Assembly: GCA_949126835.1 (NCBI GenBank)
Contig: OX421499.1
Coordinates: 30,356,490-30,420,489, forward strand
Direction of reading: 5' to 3'
Source of the DNA: Anisus vortex
Lineage: Eukaryota > Mollusca > Gastropoda > Planorbidae
DNA length: 64,000 bases
In this document: one piece after another, positions 1 through 11,979 of the stretch
Numbering within the stretch: the first letter of the stretch is position 1
How the letters are laid out: each line of letters starts with the position of its first letter
Position numbers and translations under genes: made by a program
Notes under the pieces: model-generated
What the model was told of the DNA's origin: nothing
Database searches by the model: none
The model's input: only the letters and a program-made list of their open reading frames with translations

Positions 1-1566
1 GTTGCCTCTGTCTCGGAACAGGTGGCCGCACTGGCAACACTGGTAGGGCGCCACCTTCCGGTGCACCATCTGGTGCTTGTACATCTGGCTCTGGACGAAG
101 GCCGTGTAGTCGCACTTGTCGCAGATGAGCCACTCCTTGCCCGTGTGTCCCTGGATGTGCTGCTTGTAAGTCTTCAGGTCGGGGCAGGTAAACGTGCAGT
201 AGGAGCAGAAGAACCTGTCCTGGCTGTTGTGCACGGTCTGGGCGTGGTCCTTCAGCACGTACCTGTTGGTGAACTCCAGCCCGCAGTCCTTACACTTCAG
301 CTTTCCTTTCTCAAGGTGGAGCTTCTTGATGTGGCTGGCCAGGAGGAACTTGGAGTGAGTGGTGTAGGAGCAATGAACACACTGATGGGGCTTAGCAATC
401 TCATGAACGGCGCTGTGGGCTGACAAATGCTCTGCCGTCTTAAAACGCAAGAAACACTGCTGGCACTGGAAGGTTTTTTTCTCATGCACAAACATATGCC
501 TGCTCAGGGCGGTAGCGTTCGGGGCAGCATAGTGGCAGCGGGAACAAATGTATTGTCCGGACAGCTCCATGCTCCTCACCATGACGCACTTCCTGTGGTA
601 ATCGCTTTGAGCTTTGTGATCCACCAGCTGCTGCAAGGACAGGGCAACAAATTTACACCCCATGCAAAGATATACTACCATCTGATGCTTCTCCTTAGCG
701 TGATCTCTCATAGCCGTCTTGCTTTTACTCTTATAGACACACAGAGGACAATGAAATTCTAATGTTTCCATCACCCTGGCAGCATGACTTATCTCATGGA
801 CAAGGAGGCTTTCTACCTTGAGGAATGCCATACCGCACTCTAAGCATTTGAATGGCCTGGGGTCTCCTTGCCCAGGCTGTTCAACTAGAGTGAAAGATAT
901 TTCTCTGGCAGCAGCGCTGTCCACCGGAATTAGAACATCTGATGTGATTATGGGCTTCTGGTCAAGATCGAAGTCACTATCACAAGTCATGTCCTGATGT
1001 GAAGTGCTAGAGTCCTGTGACGGATGACTAAATCCAATGCCGCACATATGTGAATTGTCCAGATACTGGCTGTGGTTGTTTCCATTCTGGTCTGCAGAGT
1101 TTCTTTTATCTGCGATTTGTTTTATTTCACAGAGTTCCTGAAATTCACACAGAGTGACATCACTTGCCAAGACTTTCAATTTGTCATCATGATTTTCTCC
1201 TTTGCTGGGATCAACTTTTGTGCATTTTAAGTTCAATGAGATTGAATTATCTAAGAATAAACTGTCCAATTCTGTCTGGCAAGCAGACGTCTTCAAGTTG
1301 GTTTTTCTGCTTTCCAGTGACTCATCATTTGGCTCAGGCTGGCCTTCTTTGATAATGTAAGAGTTGTATTGGGGCGCATTGCTGGGATTTGTTTCTTCTT
1401 CCTGGACTAAAGTGACATAAACTTCATACCTAGTCAAGACTAATTGGGGCTTTCCACTCAGAAAATGAACAAGTTTTGACAGGTTTTCTAGTTTGCTGTC
1501 TGAATCCAGTTTTAGCAATGCTAATTCATGAACGCTTGAGCTCGGCATACTACTGATGGGATCCAT
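1..1566 (-). CDS. C2H2 zinc-finger protein A (3' end outside window)
   Basis: The minus strand is open from an ATG at 1566-1564 to the window edge: 522 codons, no stop. Residues 1-238 hold no fingers and are rich in Ser, Asp, Glu and Asn. From about residue 239 there are nine complete C2H2 fingers and the start of a tenth, including FKCLECG..., FHCPLC..., FFCSYC... and LICDKCDYTA.... Finger 3 has a longer His spacing (DHKAQSDYH). Arrays like this usually bind DNA in the nucleus, and a role in transcription is inferred. The start was chosen because it is the first long in-frame ATG after a splice acceptor at 1684-1686. The layout (finger-free N terminus of about 240 residues, then the array in one exon) matches the gene at 9761-11881. 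No orthologue can be named. Confidence 0.88.
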   Translation of the reverse strand, partial: MDPISSMPSSSVHELALLKLDSDSKLENLSKLVHFLSGKPQLVLTRYEVYVTLVQEEETNPSNAPQYNSYIIKEGQPEPNDESLESRKTNLKTSACQTELDSLFLDNSISLNLKCTKVDPSKGENHDDKLKVLASDVTLCEFQELCEIKQIADKRNSADQNGNNHSQYLDNSHMCGIGFSHPSQDSSTSHQDMTCDSDFDLDQKPIITSDVLIPVDSAAAREISFTLVEQPGQGDPRPFKCLECGMAFLKVESLLVHEISHAARVMETLEFHCPLCVYKSKSKTAMRDHAKEKHQMVVYLCMGCKFVALSLQQLVDHKAQSDYHRKCVMVRSMELSGQYICSRCHYAAPNATALSRHMFVHEKKTFQCQQCFLRFKTAEHLSAHSAVHEIAKPHQCVHCSYTTHSKFLLASHIKKLHLEKGKLKCKDCGLEFTNRYVLKDHAQTVHNSQDRFFCSYCTFTCPDLKTYKQHIQGHTGKEWLICDKCDYTAFVQSQMYKHQMVHRKVAPYQCCQCGHLFRDRGN

Positions 1567-1683
1567 TTCTCTGAGTTGTTTTTTTCTGAAGCTAAGGTTT
1601 CTTCAATACTTATCCATTAGCTTTTCATTTGAATTTTTGGAAGAAACATATTCATATATGCGAGGCATTACATCATGAAACTC
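1567..1683 (-). other. 5' UTR part of the zinc-finger A coding exon, with uORF
   Basis: Reading on the minus strand, a pyrimidine-rich tract ends in TTTCAG at 1684-1686, so the exon probably starts at 1683. The leader carries ATG codons before the main start. One opens a short reading frame of about 22 codons that ends in TGA upstream of the main ATG. The donor exon further upstream was not found. Confidence 0.5.
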
Positions 1684-2740
1684 CTGAAATAAAAGAAAAT
1701 AGAAAGTTAATTACAATAAACAAAGAAAATAATATACATTACTTTAAATTTCTAAATGTCAAAATTAAACATGTTTTCCTTTAATAAAATGATGACCATT
1801 ATTTAATTAGAACCATATATGTATACAATGTATAGATGTATATAACTGATATTCAGATTTAAAATGAACACTCAGATCATGCCTTGCGCACAAAGCAGCC
1901 AAATCCAACATATTTTTAAGACCATTTAAAAATACAATTAAAAAAGGTATTGCCTTATTATGATATGTAAAAATGATTTCAGACTGATTAACAAATATAT
2001 CATATATTATTAGGATTGCCAGATACATGGGTACCAAAAGGATGACACATTGAGTATTTCATTTAAATCAACTAAACTTTTTCAATTTATTAATCAGCAA
2101 TCAATACGATTTTACTAAAATGGTTACCAATAAATATCTATTAGTAAATTAACCAAGAAAAATCCTTGTAAAAAAAAAATTTTAATTTTTGATTGACATT
2201 TTTTTTCGAAAAACAAAAATACTACCGTATATTATTTGAAAACAGTCAATTCTACAATTTATATATTATCATTTTTCTTAATTAGGCCTATAATACAACA
2301 TAATTCTAAGACGAGCCAACTTTTTACAGAAGATATTCATTAGCAACCACAAATAGATCTATATAAAACTGTTCACATGTGAGATTTTTCAAGTTGTACT
2401 TTGTAAGAATTTTCCATTTACAAAGTTAACTGAGAATCTGTTTCTTTCCTTTGTCCTTTGAGCGTTTATCAATGGGAACACTCTTCCCACATTACCATTA
2501 TGTCCAGGAATACAGAAAGAAGTTCACAAATTACTAACAAAAAACTAACTCCGCTTAAACTGCAATTAAACCTAACAACACATTAGTTAACACAATCTAA
2601 TTCATTACATTTCCTGCTAAGTACTCCAATTGTTTGGCTTTACCCGACCCAGCCATTTATTGGTAGTTAATAATAACATAAAAAGTGCGCTAAGCATTTT
2701 CAAAACCTTTGGCATACAAAAGACGGACATTTTAATGGTT
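1684..2740. other. AT-rich DNA upstream of zinc-finger A
   Basis: About 1 kb of AT-rich sequence with homopolymer runs, probably the 5' intron or upstream spacer of the zinc-finger gene. The open frames here are short and have no recognisable domain. A TAGGCCTA octamer lies near 2284. Confidence 0.5.
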
Positions 2741-2744
2741 TTTA

Positions 2745-4650
2745 GCTTTGCCTCCCGTGTGGAGTTACTGATCTCCCATCGGGCGCCTCCCCAGGTGGCG
2801 GATCGGGGAAAGCCCACCAGATATGGTAGGTACCGGGGAAATCAAATACCCAGGGCGGACCAAAATCAGAACCTGTTGCCTTGCAGGAAGTGGAGGGATC
2901 CACAAAGGCTAGGGAACATAACCCGAAAAAAGGCAGCTATCCTGAGAGCTGAGAGGGGAACTCCTCCCTAGGCGGTTATGCGCTAGGCTAGCAACCTGCC
3001 ATGTAAAAAGAACATAAAGCTTCAGAAACAGCAACAGAAATATCCAAAAGCCAAACTATTATAGGAGATCAGCTGAGGGTTGAAGCTGTGATGCCTGATA
3101 TGACGAGGCGAGATGAAAGCCAAAAGGAAGTCTCTCCTCCGACACAATCCTTGGCGACCCCTCGAAAAGAGGTCAGAATTGGAGCATGGAATGTACGCAC
3201 CGTGTACAAATCAGGAAAAACTGCCCAAGTAACCAAAGAAATGGTACGCTATAAAGTCAACATATTGTGTGTAAGTGAAATGTAGTGGCCTGACTCAGAA
3301 ATGGTAACTCTGGCATCAGGCCGAACCGTAGTTTATTCTGGAAGATCTGACGGTCAGCATCAGGATGGTGTAGGTCCTATCATTATCATGGACAAGCAGG
3401 CAAGGAAAAGTCTACTGAGCTGGGAGCCAATTGATGCCCGAATAATCAGAGCAAGATTTTTCTCGACATAGGCTAAGATTACTGTAATACAGTGCTACGC
3501 GCCTACAGAACAAGCAACAGAAGATGAAAAAGACATGTTCTATCACAACTTGCAAAGTCAGCTTGTTTGTCAGTGGAATGGAACTCCTCTTTGTACATCA
3601 ACTACATAGATTTTGAAAAAGCTTTAGATAGCTTCCACCACCCAATGCTATGGAAAATTTTGGAATCATATGGATTCCTAGGCAAAGTCATTAACATCCT
3701 GAAAGACATCTATACTGGTAACCAGTGCTGTGTACGCCATGAAAACCAACAGAGTGAATGGTTTCAAGTTAAACAGGTGTCCGACAAGGATGTGTGATCT
3801 CACCTGTTATCTTCTTAATAGTAATGGACTGGGTCATGAGGAGAGCTACTGCAGACAAACCCAGAGGACTAGTATGGGGACTAACTTCCTATCTAGAAGA
3901 CTGCGATTTTGCAGATGACATAACTCTGCTCTCTCATTCTCAACCAGATATCCAGGAGAAGACAACAAGAGTAGAACAAATAGCCAAAAGTGTGGGTTTA
4001 AAGATCAACTCAGGTAAAACAAAAATCATGAAAGTTAAGACAAAGAGCTCTAAGAAGACAAATGCCAATGGTGTAGAAATAGAAGAGATTTGAAAACTTC
4101 AAATACCTTGAAGCTAATGGAAGCATAGACATGGAAATCTCTACCAGACTAGCTATGGCAGCTCAGGCCTTCAACAAACTGGGAAAAATATGTAAGTCAT
4201 CCTCTCTGCAACTAAGAACAAAACTGAAACTATACAAGTCAAATGTACGCTAAGTCCTTCTCTATGCTGCAGAGACCTGGAAGACCAATACCAAAATCGA
4301 AAGCCACCTTAGAGGGTTTGAAGAAAGATGTCTCTGTCGCATACTAAAGATTAACTGGGACCACATCTCCAACAGTAAAGTTCGAAAGAGAACTGGAATA
4401 AACTTCATCATCGTCTGCATGGACAAAAAGAGGCTCCCAAAAAGTGCATTGAAATGGACACCACCAGGAAAAAGGCGAAGGGGAAGATCCATGGGAACGT
4501 GGAGGAGGACAATGGACGAGGAAGCAAAGGCCACCAACAAAACATGGCATGAAATCAGATGGCTCGCCCAGGATAGGGAGGCCTGGTGGAACTTTGTTGC
4601 TGCATTATGCTCCACGGGGAGCGATAAAGAATAAGAGAGAGCTTTGCCTG
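2745..4650 (+). mobile_element. Non-LTR retrotransposon (LINE), decayed and internally deleted
   Basis: The order is a GC-richer leader (2745-3060), an apurinic-type endonuclease N terminus (about 3165-3560; IGAWNVRT... and later IQCYAPTE), a reverse-transcriptase core (about 3590-4095; DFEKA, VISPVIF and the FADD catalytic box near 3908), and a basic C-terminal tail (about 4390-4635; GKRRRGRS, TWRR, WLAQDREAWW, AALCS). This order is typical of APE-type LINEs, and the tail resembles RTE-like elements. The endonuclease runs straight into the middle of the RT near 3570, so several hundred bases are missing. Stops and frameshifts, for example at 3283 and 3795, break the frames. It cannot move by itself. 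Confidence 0.85.
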
Positions 4651-5060
4651 CCGGACGGAGGACACAGGGCTAAAAAGGAGTACATATTATATAGGCCTAT
4701 GCTTATACCTGACTATAGCAGCGTAACACAACCAATAAAAGGCAGACTATTTACTAGTAGGCCTACTATGAGCTCTCCATTTCTTAGCAACACTTCTGGT
4801 ATGTCCCATTCAACTGATCTAACCATACATTTCTATGCCATATTCTTTGACTGCCTTAGTCTTAAGACTGAAGTTACATTAGTTTTAATTTCATGTAGAA
4901 GTTTTGTAGGCCTAGGCCATAGTGCTAGGCCTATTGTTTTCACTGCTAGTAATTACTAGTATTTAAATTTTTAAGAATATTAATGTGCAGAACACTTTTA
5001 ATAACTTATAAGTTTACAATTGTTCCTTCTAGATTCTAGATAGGCCAATTAGATAGTAGA
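4650..5060. other. Spacer rich in TAGGCCTA motifs
   Basis: No gene seen. It contains four exact TAGGCCTA octamers (near 4691, 4759, 4907 and 4924), two of them within 30 bases of each other. Confidence 0.5.
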
Positions 5061-5074
5061 TTATTATGTCTACG

Positions 5075-5200
5075 TTCACTTGACCCAAAACTCCTGCAGG
5101 GTGGCAGGGATTGGTCGGCGGAGAGATTAGAACCGAGCCATTTTGTTGACAGTCTGGTGAACTAACCACAGGACCAGCCGGCCCAATGACAAATTGGTTA
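5075..5200 (-). repeat. tRNA-derived SINE fragment
   Basis: On the minus strand this reads as a tRNA-like head: an A-box-like stretch (TGGTTAGTTCACCAG) followed about 35 bases later by a B-box-like GGTTCTAATCTC. Pieces of the same sequence recur near 13757 and 54325 inside a MITE family. Confidence 0.5.
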
Positions 5201-5539
5201 ACATCAACAGTAATGTAGGAACAGTAAGACCTTTAATTTGATATATATGATACTTAGAAAATTATCCTTCTATTTTAAAATTAAATAAAATATTTCTTGT
5301 TCATTTTAATTTTAAAGCTTTTACTTTTTTTATTTATATTTAAAAAATGTAAAAGTTATTACTAAGTCGAGACTGAATGAAAGTAAAGATATAAAAGTCA
5401 TTTATAAAATCAAAGTTATAACAAGTCAGAGCTTTTTTTGTGACGGTATGCACCGGTATGGTGTAGTAGTAGGGCCTACAGTATTACTCAGTATATTAGT
5501 AATTAGAGTTAGAGTATTACGCCAATTAGTTTAAATTAG

Positions 5540-5715
5540 TACCGCTAATTGAATTAGGCTACGGCGTATTATTTAAAATTATTAGAATAATTATTTAAAA
5601 TTATTAAAATAATTATAACTATATATTATAATTATACGAATTATTATATATAATATAATTATTATTTTATATTTATAATATATTATTTAAATAATAAATA
5701 GGCCTATTAAAATGA
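5540..5715. repeat. Very AT-rich, partly palindromic tract
   Basis: About 170 bases almost purely A and T, with many short self-complementary TTAAATAATTA-type segments. No coding signal. Confidence 0.5.
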
Positions 5716-8000
5716 AATAAGTTAAGCTCAGTTAAGGCTTAAGTCCAAAGCCCCCTGTCAAAAGCGTGGAATTCCACTGTTAGACTGCAGTGGTTGACTT
5801 TAGCAAACCGTTGCATTTAATGTAATGCATATTTGTTATGTTTAATAGAATGAAAGTTTAAAATATATGTATGGACAAAGAGTTTATGTTGTTTTTGTGT
5901 CAAAAATTTGAGTACTTTGCTAACAATAATGGATAAGCCCGACCAAAATACCATCCGACTGGCGTGACACAAAGTGGCACTGTAATATGTAGGGCTTCGC
6001 GTTAGACTCGCTCTCTTCAAATGTGAATACCAAAGTCATTTTTTATTGGATGAAGACCAAATTTTGGGAGCAATCAGAGAACATCTTACTGAGCAGTTTA
6101 GTATGTGTATATTTCCCATAAGTTTGACCAAAGCAGAGAAAAATGGTTTTAAGTTTGTGTCATATTTTCTGTTTAAATTCTAAGTTATTGAGAGCCAACA
6201 TTTCCTAACTATACATATAGGTCATTAGAATCTGTATTCTTTCAGCTTTTTAGTAATATAATTTTTATGTTAGGTTGTTGTGATCTCGCTTTGGTATTTT
6301 ATTAATAAAAGCAACAAAGTTGGGTACCCTAATTGAAATGACGCCCAGTCTTTGCCTAGCCTTGATATTTATATATGAAAATCATAATTTCATGAGGAAA
6401 TGTCTGTCCAGTTAAAAGTGCAGGACATACTCATGAGAGTGATGCAAAAATTATGAAAATCGTACAGAAAATAAGAAAGTTATATGGCAATTTTTAATAT
6501 TGTCCAATCGGCTTGCAATTTATTTTGTATAAAATATATGCTAATTTTATGCTAATTAGGCAATATGTACATGCTGCATGGATTTTTTTAGCGCACCATT
6601 GTATTCGGCATGTCTTTTTCTTTCAGAATACCAAATTTTATCAGTTTTTAATAACAAATGATGATGATACGAAAAAAAAACTTGCTTTTTTATTTTTGTT
6701 CAATTGAACTTCAAAGAACGGTGCCATAAAATTATTGTTGTTCTGAGCCAAAAATGTTATAAAAATTGTCAAAATTTACGGTCTTTAATTACACATAGCT
6801 CGCTTATTATTTGTCCGATTTTTAAGAATCAAAATGTTCTGTGATCAGCTTTCTGAGATCTAGTCTAGATCTATACAGAAAACACAATAATTCAAGTTGA
6901 ATTTAATACCTCTAAACAAAAAAGCATGTGGACATGCTATCTCTATACTAAGACTAAACTACTAAAAGTTAAGCTCGTACTTACTAGGTACTAGTCTAGT
7001 TAGTAGTACTATTTTACTAGGCCTATATTATGATAGATTAGTAGGTAATACCAATAGACTATTGCTTTTAACCAATAGGCCTACGAATACTGTAATTGTA
7101 ATACAAATAGTAAGCATCGTCACAGTAAAAGCACTTGGTTATGGTGTGGCAGTAGAAACAGGAAGTGCAATATTTTAAAAAATTTAATATTTTCAAAGAA
7201 TGTTCCAATTTAATATTTTCTTCTTTTAATATCCTCGTTGTACTTCTTGTAGCTTGTTAAAAATAACAGTCAACATAATTTTTTATGAATTAAAAAAAAT
7301 ATCTTATTCTTATCCCAAAAGTACTGAAAATATAGAAATCCGCGATAATTTTTTTATCATTATATAATTATATACTTCTATAGGCAAGTGATTTGTGGTT
7401 TGGAAACTGTCTATTGATACTTCGACTGAATAGCTCACACCTCTGCCTACTGTCTATGACTATGACCAGATACAACACTTAGGCAGACACAGTATCATTC
7501 GTTTTTTAACGTATTTGTTTTTAAGATTATCATGCAATGTACAATATTCCCATCTTTTGTAACATATGTTTCAAAGGCTTTCTGGACTCTTAATTTTAAG
7601 ATTTCTTTATCGAATTCCACTGACTGAGATTACTGAGAGCATCTACTAGTAGGCCTACTACTAGGAGTAGACTCAGTAGATCTAGTACTCTAGATTTAAC
7701 TACTCAAGATTTATCAGACATAGATCTAGGCCTAACTAATCAGATAAGATAACCTAGACAAAAAAACACTGCTTATTGTCCGAAATTGCGCTATGAGATT
7801 CCTCACTGCTACTAGCAGGGGCGGCGAAGCCAGAATTTTTTCCAGGTGGGGCGGTGGGGAGGGGGGCTGAACATTTGCGTGACAAATATTTAGGCTATCA
7901 TTTCTTGCGAATTTAGTACATATTTAAACAAAACACTAAGGAAAAAAATATTTTTTAAAATACCAGTAAACTTAACTTTTGTACTTATTATGAGTAAATA
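5716..8000. other. AT-rich spacer, no gene recognised
   Basis: Nothing convincing in either strand: the only open frames are short and low-complexity. The stretch from 6960 to 7740 is dense in CTAG, AGATCT and TAGGCCTA motifs. A G-rich patch lies at 7850-7868. Confidence 0.5.
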
Positions 8001-8428
8001 GGGGAAGGTGGGGCTTAAAGTCACAGGGGCAAGTTGTCACAAGTGCTCTACAGCCATAATTTGATAAGGAAAGTAAAATGCGAAACTGTGGTTGTGTAGC
8101 TTATTGGAAGTAAGAATTATAATGGCGAAGTGAAGTTACTCCGCCTTTCACTTCTGTTGAAAAAGCAAAGCACTTGAATTTCATAATTTCATTGTGGATT
8201 TTGATTTTTCTTAAATTTGGTGAGTAAACACATATTTTATTAAATAAATGTTTGCAACTTTATACTAGTGTAATTGTTAATGTATCCTTTACACATCAGG
8301 AATAATGGTATTATTTATTGTCAATCCAATAAAAAAATATTATATTAAATTTGCCAAAATTTGATGTGGGGCAGGTTGTCACACTGGTTGGGGCAACAAG
8401 TCACAGTTGTGACTTTTTGCCCCACTAT
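8001..8428. mobile_element. MITE with imperfect inverted ends (GTGGGGC...AAAGTCACA)
   Basis: The left end (8007-8025) reads GGTGGGGCTTAAAGTCACA. The right end, read on the minus strand from about 8427, gives AGTGGGGCAAAAAGTCACA. Both continue into a GGGGCAAGTTGTCAC-like motif. The interior of about 350 bases is AT-rich and non-coding. The target duplication is uncertain. Confidence 0.6.
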
Positions 8429-8479
8429 TATTGAGTTTTTCAGTTATGAAAAATTTTTATTATATCTTTTGCAATGCCT

Positions 8480-8705
8480 TCTGTAAAACGGCATACTAGA
8501 CTAGAGGATTGTCTGGCCAGCACGATGCCCAGTCACCTTTACTTTAACCCTAAAGTCAAGTATCCATCAGAGCTGGGTAGATACAGGGACACCCTCTAGA
8601 TCCATGAACAAATCCTAGCCTTCACCAGGAATAGAACCCAGGACCTTTGGTACGACAACCAAATGTACTAGCACTGAGCACTCAGCCAGTGTCCCAGTGA
8701 TTTTT
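8480..8705 (-). repeat. tRNA-derived SINE, family 1 copy
   Basis: Read on the minus strand it contains a B-box-like GGTTCTATTCC, then the family body (GAAGGCTAGGATTTGTTC, CTACCCAGCTCTGATGG, CTGGGCAT). The same body occurs at 12363-12640, 47340-47565 and 59375-59650, and in more diverged form near 30745. Confidence 0.7.
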
Positions 8706-8709
8706 CCAA

Positions 8710-9760
8710 ACTATAAATATAAAAAATCCACAAAAATGTGTGAATGTCTTTCGGTTATGTAGTTAGTCTAAATTTAAATTTTAGTTGTGTATATTCAGTA
8801 CCTCCTTGAGTTTCAGAAATTAACTGCTAAGATTTACTAAGTAGTAAGAACCTGTTCTTATTGATTTTTAAAATATTGAAATTATTATTTTTTCAAGTTG
8901 CATTTTCCATTTAAGTAATTACAAAATTCCTAAACTTTCCCAAGCATTGGTCCGTCTTCCCAAACTTTCCCAACACAATATGACCCCTGATGGTTGCAAA
9001 GATAAGATCACTTACCAACATTAAATCAAGACCTACTTGACTATTTGCCAGGAGCTGGTTAGAAAATAATTAATGACTTAACATTTAGACCTAACAGCAA
9101 AACAGAGTGGAACAAGTCACAGTTAAACTTAGGATGCATAAATCTTCACAAGTAAAAAAAAAATACTACTACAACTCTATACCAACATTTAACTTTAACC
9201 TACACCAAATAGTAAATAGCGGACTATAAATTCATATTGGGTACAGTTAAGTATGAGCTAATTTAGGTTTTGAGCTAGACTATAGGAGGTCAGAAAACAT
9301 TAAGCTTGACCAGAGACGATTACCCGACTCATTCGAGTTAACAAGTATGTTGAAATGGTATTATATTACCGGTACCTAGAATGCAAGGATATATAAACCT
9401 AAAAATAAACAATTAGTACAATAAACTCAAAGATACCAGCATTTTAATTAATTTGGCATGTGTGACAGTCATTGACAGTAACATGAAAAAATTATAGTAG
9501 TTTTTGCTTTACATTTTTCTACATGATGAAATAATAGTTACATCATACAGAAAGTAAATACTGTTATTCTATATTATACCCAAAAGAATAATCAAGGCTT
9601 CAGAGCTTATCAGAAGTAGAAAAAACATACATATATACAAACAATTGTAAAGCAAATCAATGTTATTTACAGAATAACACTAGAGTCATTAATTGTACCC
9701 CAACATATTTTCTACTCAAAAAAGGTCTACATTATAATTATAATGGTTGTAATGTATGCT
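8710..9760. other. AT-rich DNA downstream of zinc-finger B
   Basis: About 1 kb with no recognisable gene or repeat. It lies immediately 3' of the zinc-finger gene, so its right part is probably that gene's 3' UTR. No decisive poly(A) signal was found. Confidence 0.4.
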
Positions 9761-11881
9761 TCATATGTTAACCTGAATCACAGTTTCTACAATCTCTTGC
9801 GAATCTTGCACTACTGTTTTTCCCATTTGGCTATGGATGGCTTCTTTGTGTTTTGTGTTCTCGTGCCGCAACAGCTTATTCTTCTCCCTGGCTGTGTAGG
9901 TACAAAATCTACACTGGTAAGGTTTTATCTGTTGGTGGATCCACATGTGCTTTTTCAGATTACCAGATGTTTTGGCTCGGTAGGGACAGGCAGAACAGGA
10001 ATATGGTTTGATACTTGTATGTACTATACGAATATGGCTGTCTAATAAATTCTTAAGTTTGCATGTGTAAGGGCACAGGGAACACAAGAAAGGCTTGTCA
10101 TCACTGTGAGTTACCATATGTTTTTTCAAATTGATACCTTCCCTGCACTCATAGCCGCAAACAGGACATTTGTATGGACGAATGTCAGTGTGGGTGTTTC
10201 GATGCCTCTCAAGATGGGCTCTGAAGGGTGTGGTGAAATCACATGTCTCACAGAGGAATCTGTGTTTACCTGTATGCGTTTGAACATGCACTTTAAACTC
10301 TCCTCTGGTTTCACACGAAAATTCACAGTAGCTACAGAAGAAGGAATCTTTTGATTGATGTTCCGACATGGCATGCAGCTTCAGGTCACAGGACTGCATG
10401 AAAGACAAATTACAATACTTGCAGGAGAAGTATGATTTCTTAGAATGTACACGCTGAATGTGACGTTTGTGTTCATAGCTTTCATTAGTCGAGAAGGAAC
10501 AAAGATTGCATTTATACTTTTTTTCAGGATCATGGTTTTTAATGTGTCTATTGAGTACAATTTTGGACTTGCACGCTCTATTGCATATAGTGCATATAAA
10601 GTTTTTAGATTCTGCATGAGTCTGTATATGGTACTTCAAACCTGTTACAGACTTGCTTCGGAAACTGCATATATGACAAACATGTGGCCTATGCTCAGGA
10701 TGTTTCTTGGCCAGGTGGGCTGTCATCTTGAGCGTGACAACTTGGCAAACAGGGCATGTGGATATTTTACTTACTTTCTTTATGTGCTCGTGGGACATGT
10801 TGTGCTCTGCCAGTTCAGTCTTTGATACACCTGCAAATCTACATGCATCACAGTAATAGAGATTTTTGAGATTGTGCTTCAGAATAGCATGCTTGGTTAC
10901 TTTCTTGGCAGTGGCAAATGGGCAAGCGCACTCAGGACAGCAGAAGCTTTTTTTCTTCTTCTTCTTCCACTTACTTATAGGTCTTTTAGCATCCACATGG
11001 ATTAATGTGTGGATTTGAAAGCTAAGCTCCAGTTCAAAACTGGACTCACAAAGAGAGCACATAAAGGGCCTTTTCTCTTTGTGAATTTTTTTCATATGTC
11101 GTCCGAGGTCAAGATCATTTGCGCAGGTGAAATCACACTTGGAGCACACTTTCTCTTGAACAGGAATATTAGCTGTTTCTTCTGGGACTGCTGTCTGTTC
11201 AGAACTTTGGCGTCCATCTTCAGCCCATAGAGGTTCAACTTTTAACCCCTCAATAATGTCAACCTTATTAGAAGCTGCTCCGATTTGTTCCAGTTTTGCG
11301 CTGCCCTGTATATCACAATGATTTCCTGTAATAGGAATCAACTCACACTGTACACCAGTTTCTACTTTAGGAATGACTATCTCACTCAAAATCTGAAGAG
11401 GTTTCTCCACTAATTTTTCATTTTTTGATCTCCTGGGCTTGTAAGCGGTTCCCACTTTTGTCCTTTCAAGTTCAGCTAGGTTATGAACTAAGTATCTTGT
11501 CTTGGTCTCCTGTGTGGCTGCATCCACTACATCGACCTTCTCAAGTTCTATGTCCTGTAGCACATCTCTTGTCTCTTCTTTCGTCTGCTGTAAATCTTGA
11601 GCATCAAACATGTCTATATCTTCAATCTTGATGTGCTCCACCGCTGCATCAGCAGGCAAACTGGTCAGCTGGTCTGACTCTTGCATGAAAAACTTCACAC
11701 TGGCACTGGATCCATTATCACCACGCCTCCTGTTCTGGGCAAGTTCCATGATGGCCTGGGCGACACTTTCAGGCAACTCTTGACCATTGAGGTCCAAGAC
11801 AACCATGACTTCACCATCCATGGCATCAACGCCCTGGGCATCTTGAATTTCTATGTGATACTGTATTTGTTCATCTGCCAT
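9761..11881 (-). CDS. C2H2 zinc-finger protein B, 706 residues, 15 fingers
   Basis: A complete single-exon reading frame ending in TGA at 9761-9763. Residues 1-242 are acidic and finger-free (MADEQIQYHIEIQDAQG...). Residues from about 243 to about 685 carry fifteen C2H2 fingers, from VCSKCDFTC... to YQCRFCTYT.... Several linkers are shortened or diverged from the TGEKP type. A run of Lys (WKKKKKKSF) sits between fingers 2 and 3. The finger pair FFCSYCEF.../FLCETCDFTT... with an intervening HTGK strongly resembles a pair in protein A, so the genes are probably paralogues. A nuclear DNA-binding regulator is inferred from the family; targets are unknown. The ATG follows a short leader with a good acceptor at 11974-11976. 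Confidence 0.93.
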   Translation of the reverse strand: MADEQIQYHIEIQDAQGVDAMDGEVMVVLDLNGQELPESVAQAIMELAQNRRRGDNGSSASVKFFMQESDQLTSLPADAAVEHIKIEDIDMFDAQDLQQTKEETRDVLQDIELEKVDVVDAATQETKTRYLVHNLAELERTKVGTAYKPRRSKNEKLVEKPLQILSEIVIPKVETGVQCELIPITGNHCDIQGSAKLEQIGAASNKVDIIEGLKVEPLWAEDGRQSSEQTAVPEETANIPVQEKVCSKCDFTCANDLDLGRHMKKIHKEKRPFMCSLCESSFELELSFQIHTLIHVDAKRPISKWKKKKKKSFCCPECACPFATAKKVTKHAILKHNLKNLYYCDACRFAGVSKTELAEHNMSHEHIKKVSKISTCPVCQVVTLKMTAHLAKKHPEHRPHVCHICSFRSKSVTGLKYHIQTHAESKNFICTICNRACKSKIVLNRHIKNHDPEKKYKCNLCSFSTNESYEHKRHIQRVHSKKSYFSCKYCNLSFMQSCDLKLHAMSEHQSKDSFFCSYCEFSCETRGEFKVHVQTHTGKHRFLCETCDFTTPFRAHLERHRNTHTDIRPYKCPVCGYECREGINLKKHMVTHSDDKPFLCSLCPYTCKLKNLLDSHIRIVHTSIKPYSCSACPYRAKTSGNLKKHMWIHQQIKPYQCRFCTYTAREKNKLLRHENTKHKEAIHSQMGKTVVQDSQEIVETVIQVNI

Positions 11882-11973
11882 TTTAACAAGCTAAAAACTT
11901 TCTTCTTCTTTCATAAATTTTATTTGGGCTGTTTCAATAAAGCTCTACTGTAACTAGACATCTAGTTTCCATC
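11882..11973 (-). other. 5' UTR part of the zinc-finger B exon
   Basis: On the minus strand TTTTGCAG at 11974-11976 marks the acceptor, so the leader in this exon is 92 bases. An ATG two bases into the exon opens a uORF of about a dozen codons that ends before the main start. The upstream exon was not located. Confidence 0.5.
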
Positions 11974-11979
11974 CTGCAA

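Noticed and set aside
2745..4650. An active LINE
   Set aside because: A large endonuclease-to-RT deletion plus several stops and frameshifts rule out autonomy.
9743..11953. Plus-strand frames opposite zinc-finger B
   Set aside because: Antisense shadows of a strongly coding minus-strand exon; no domain similarity.
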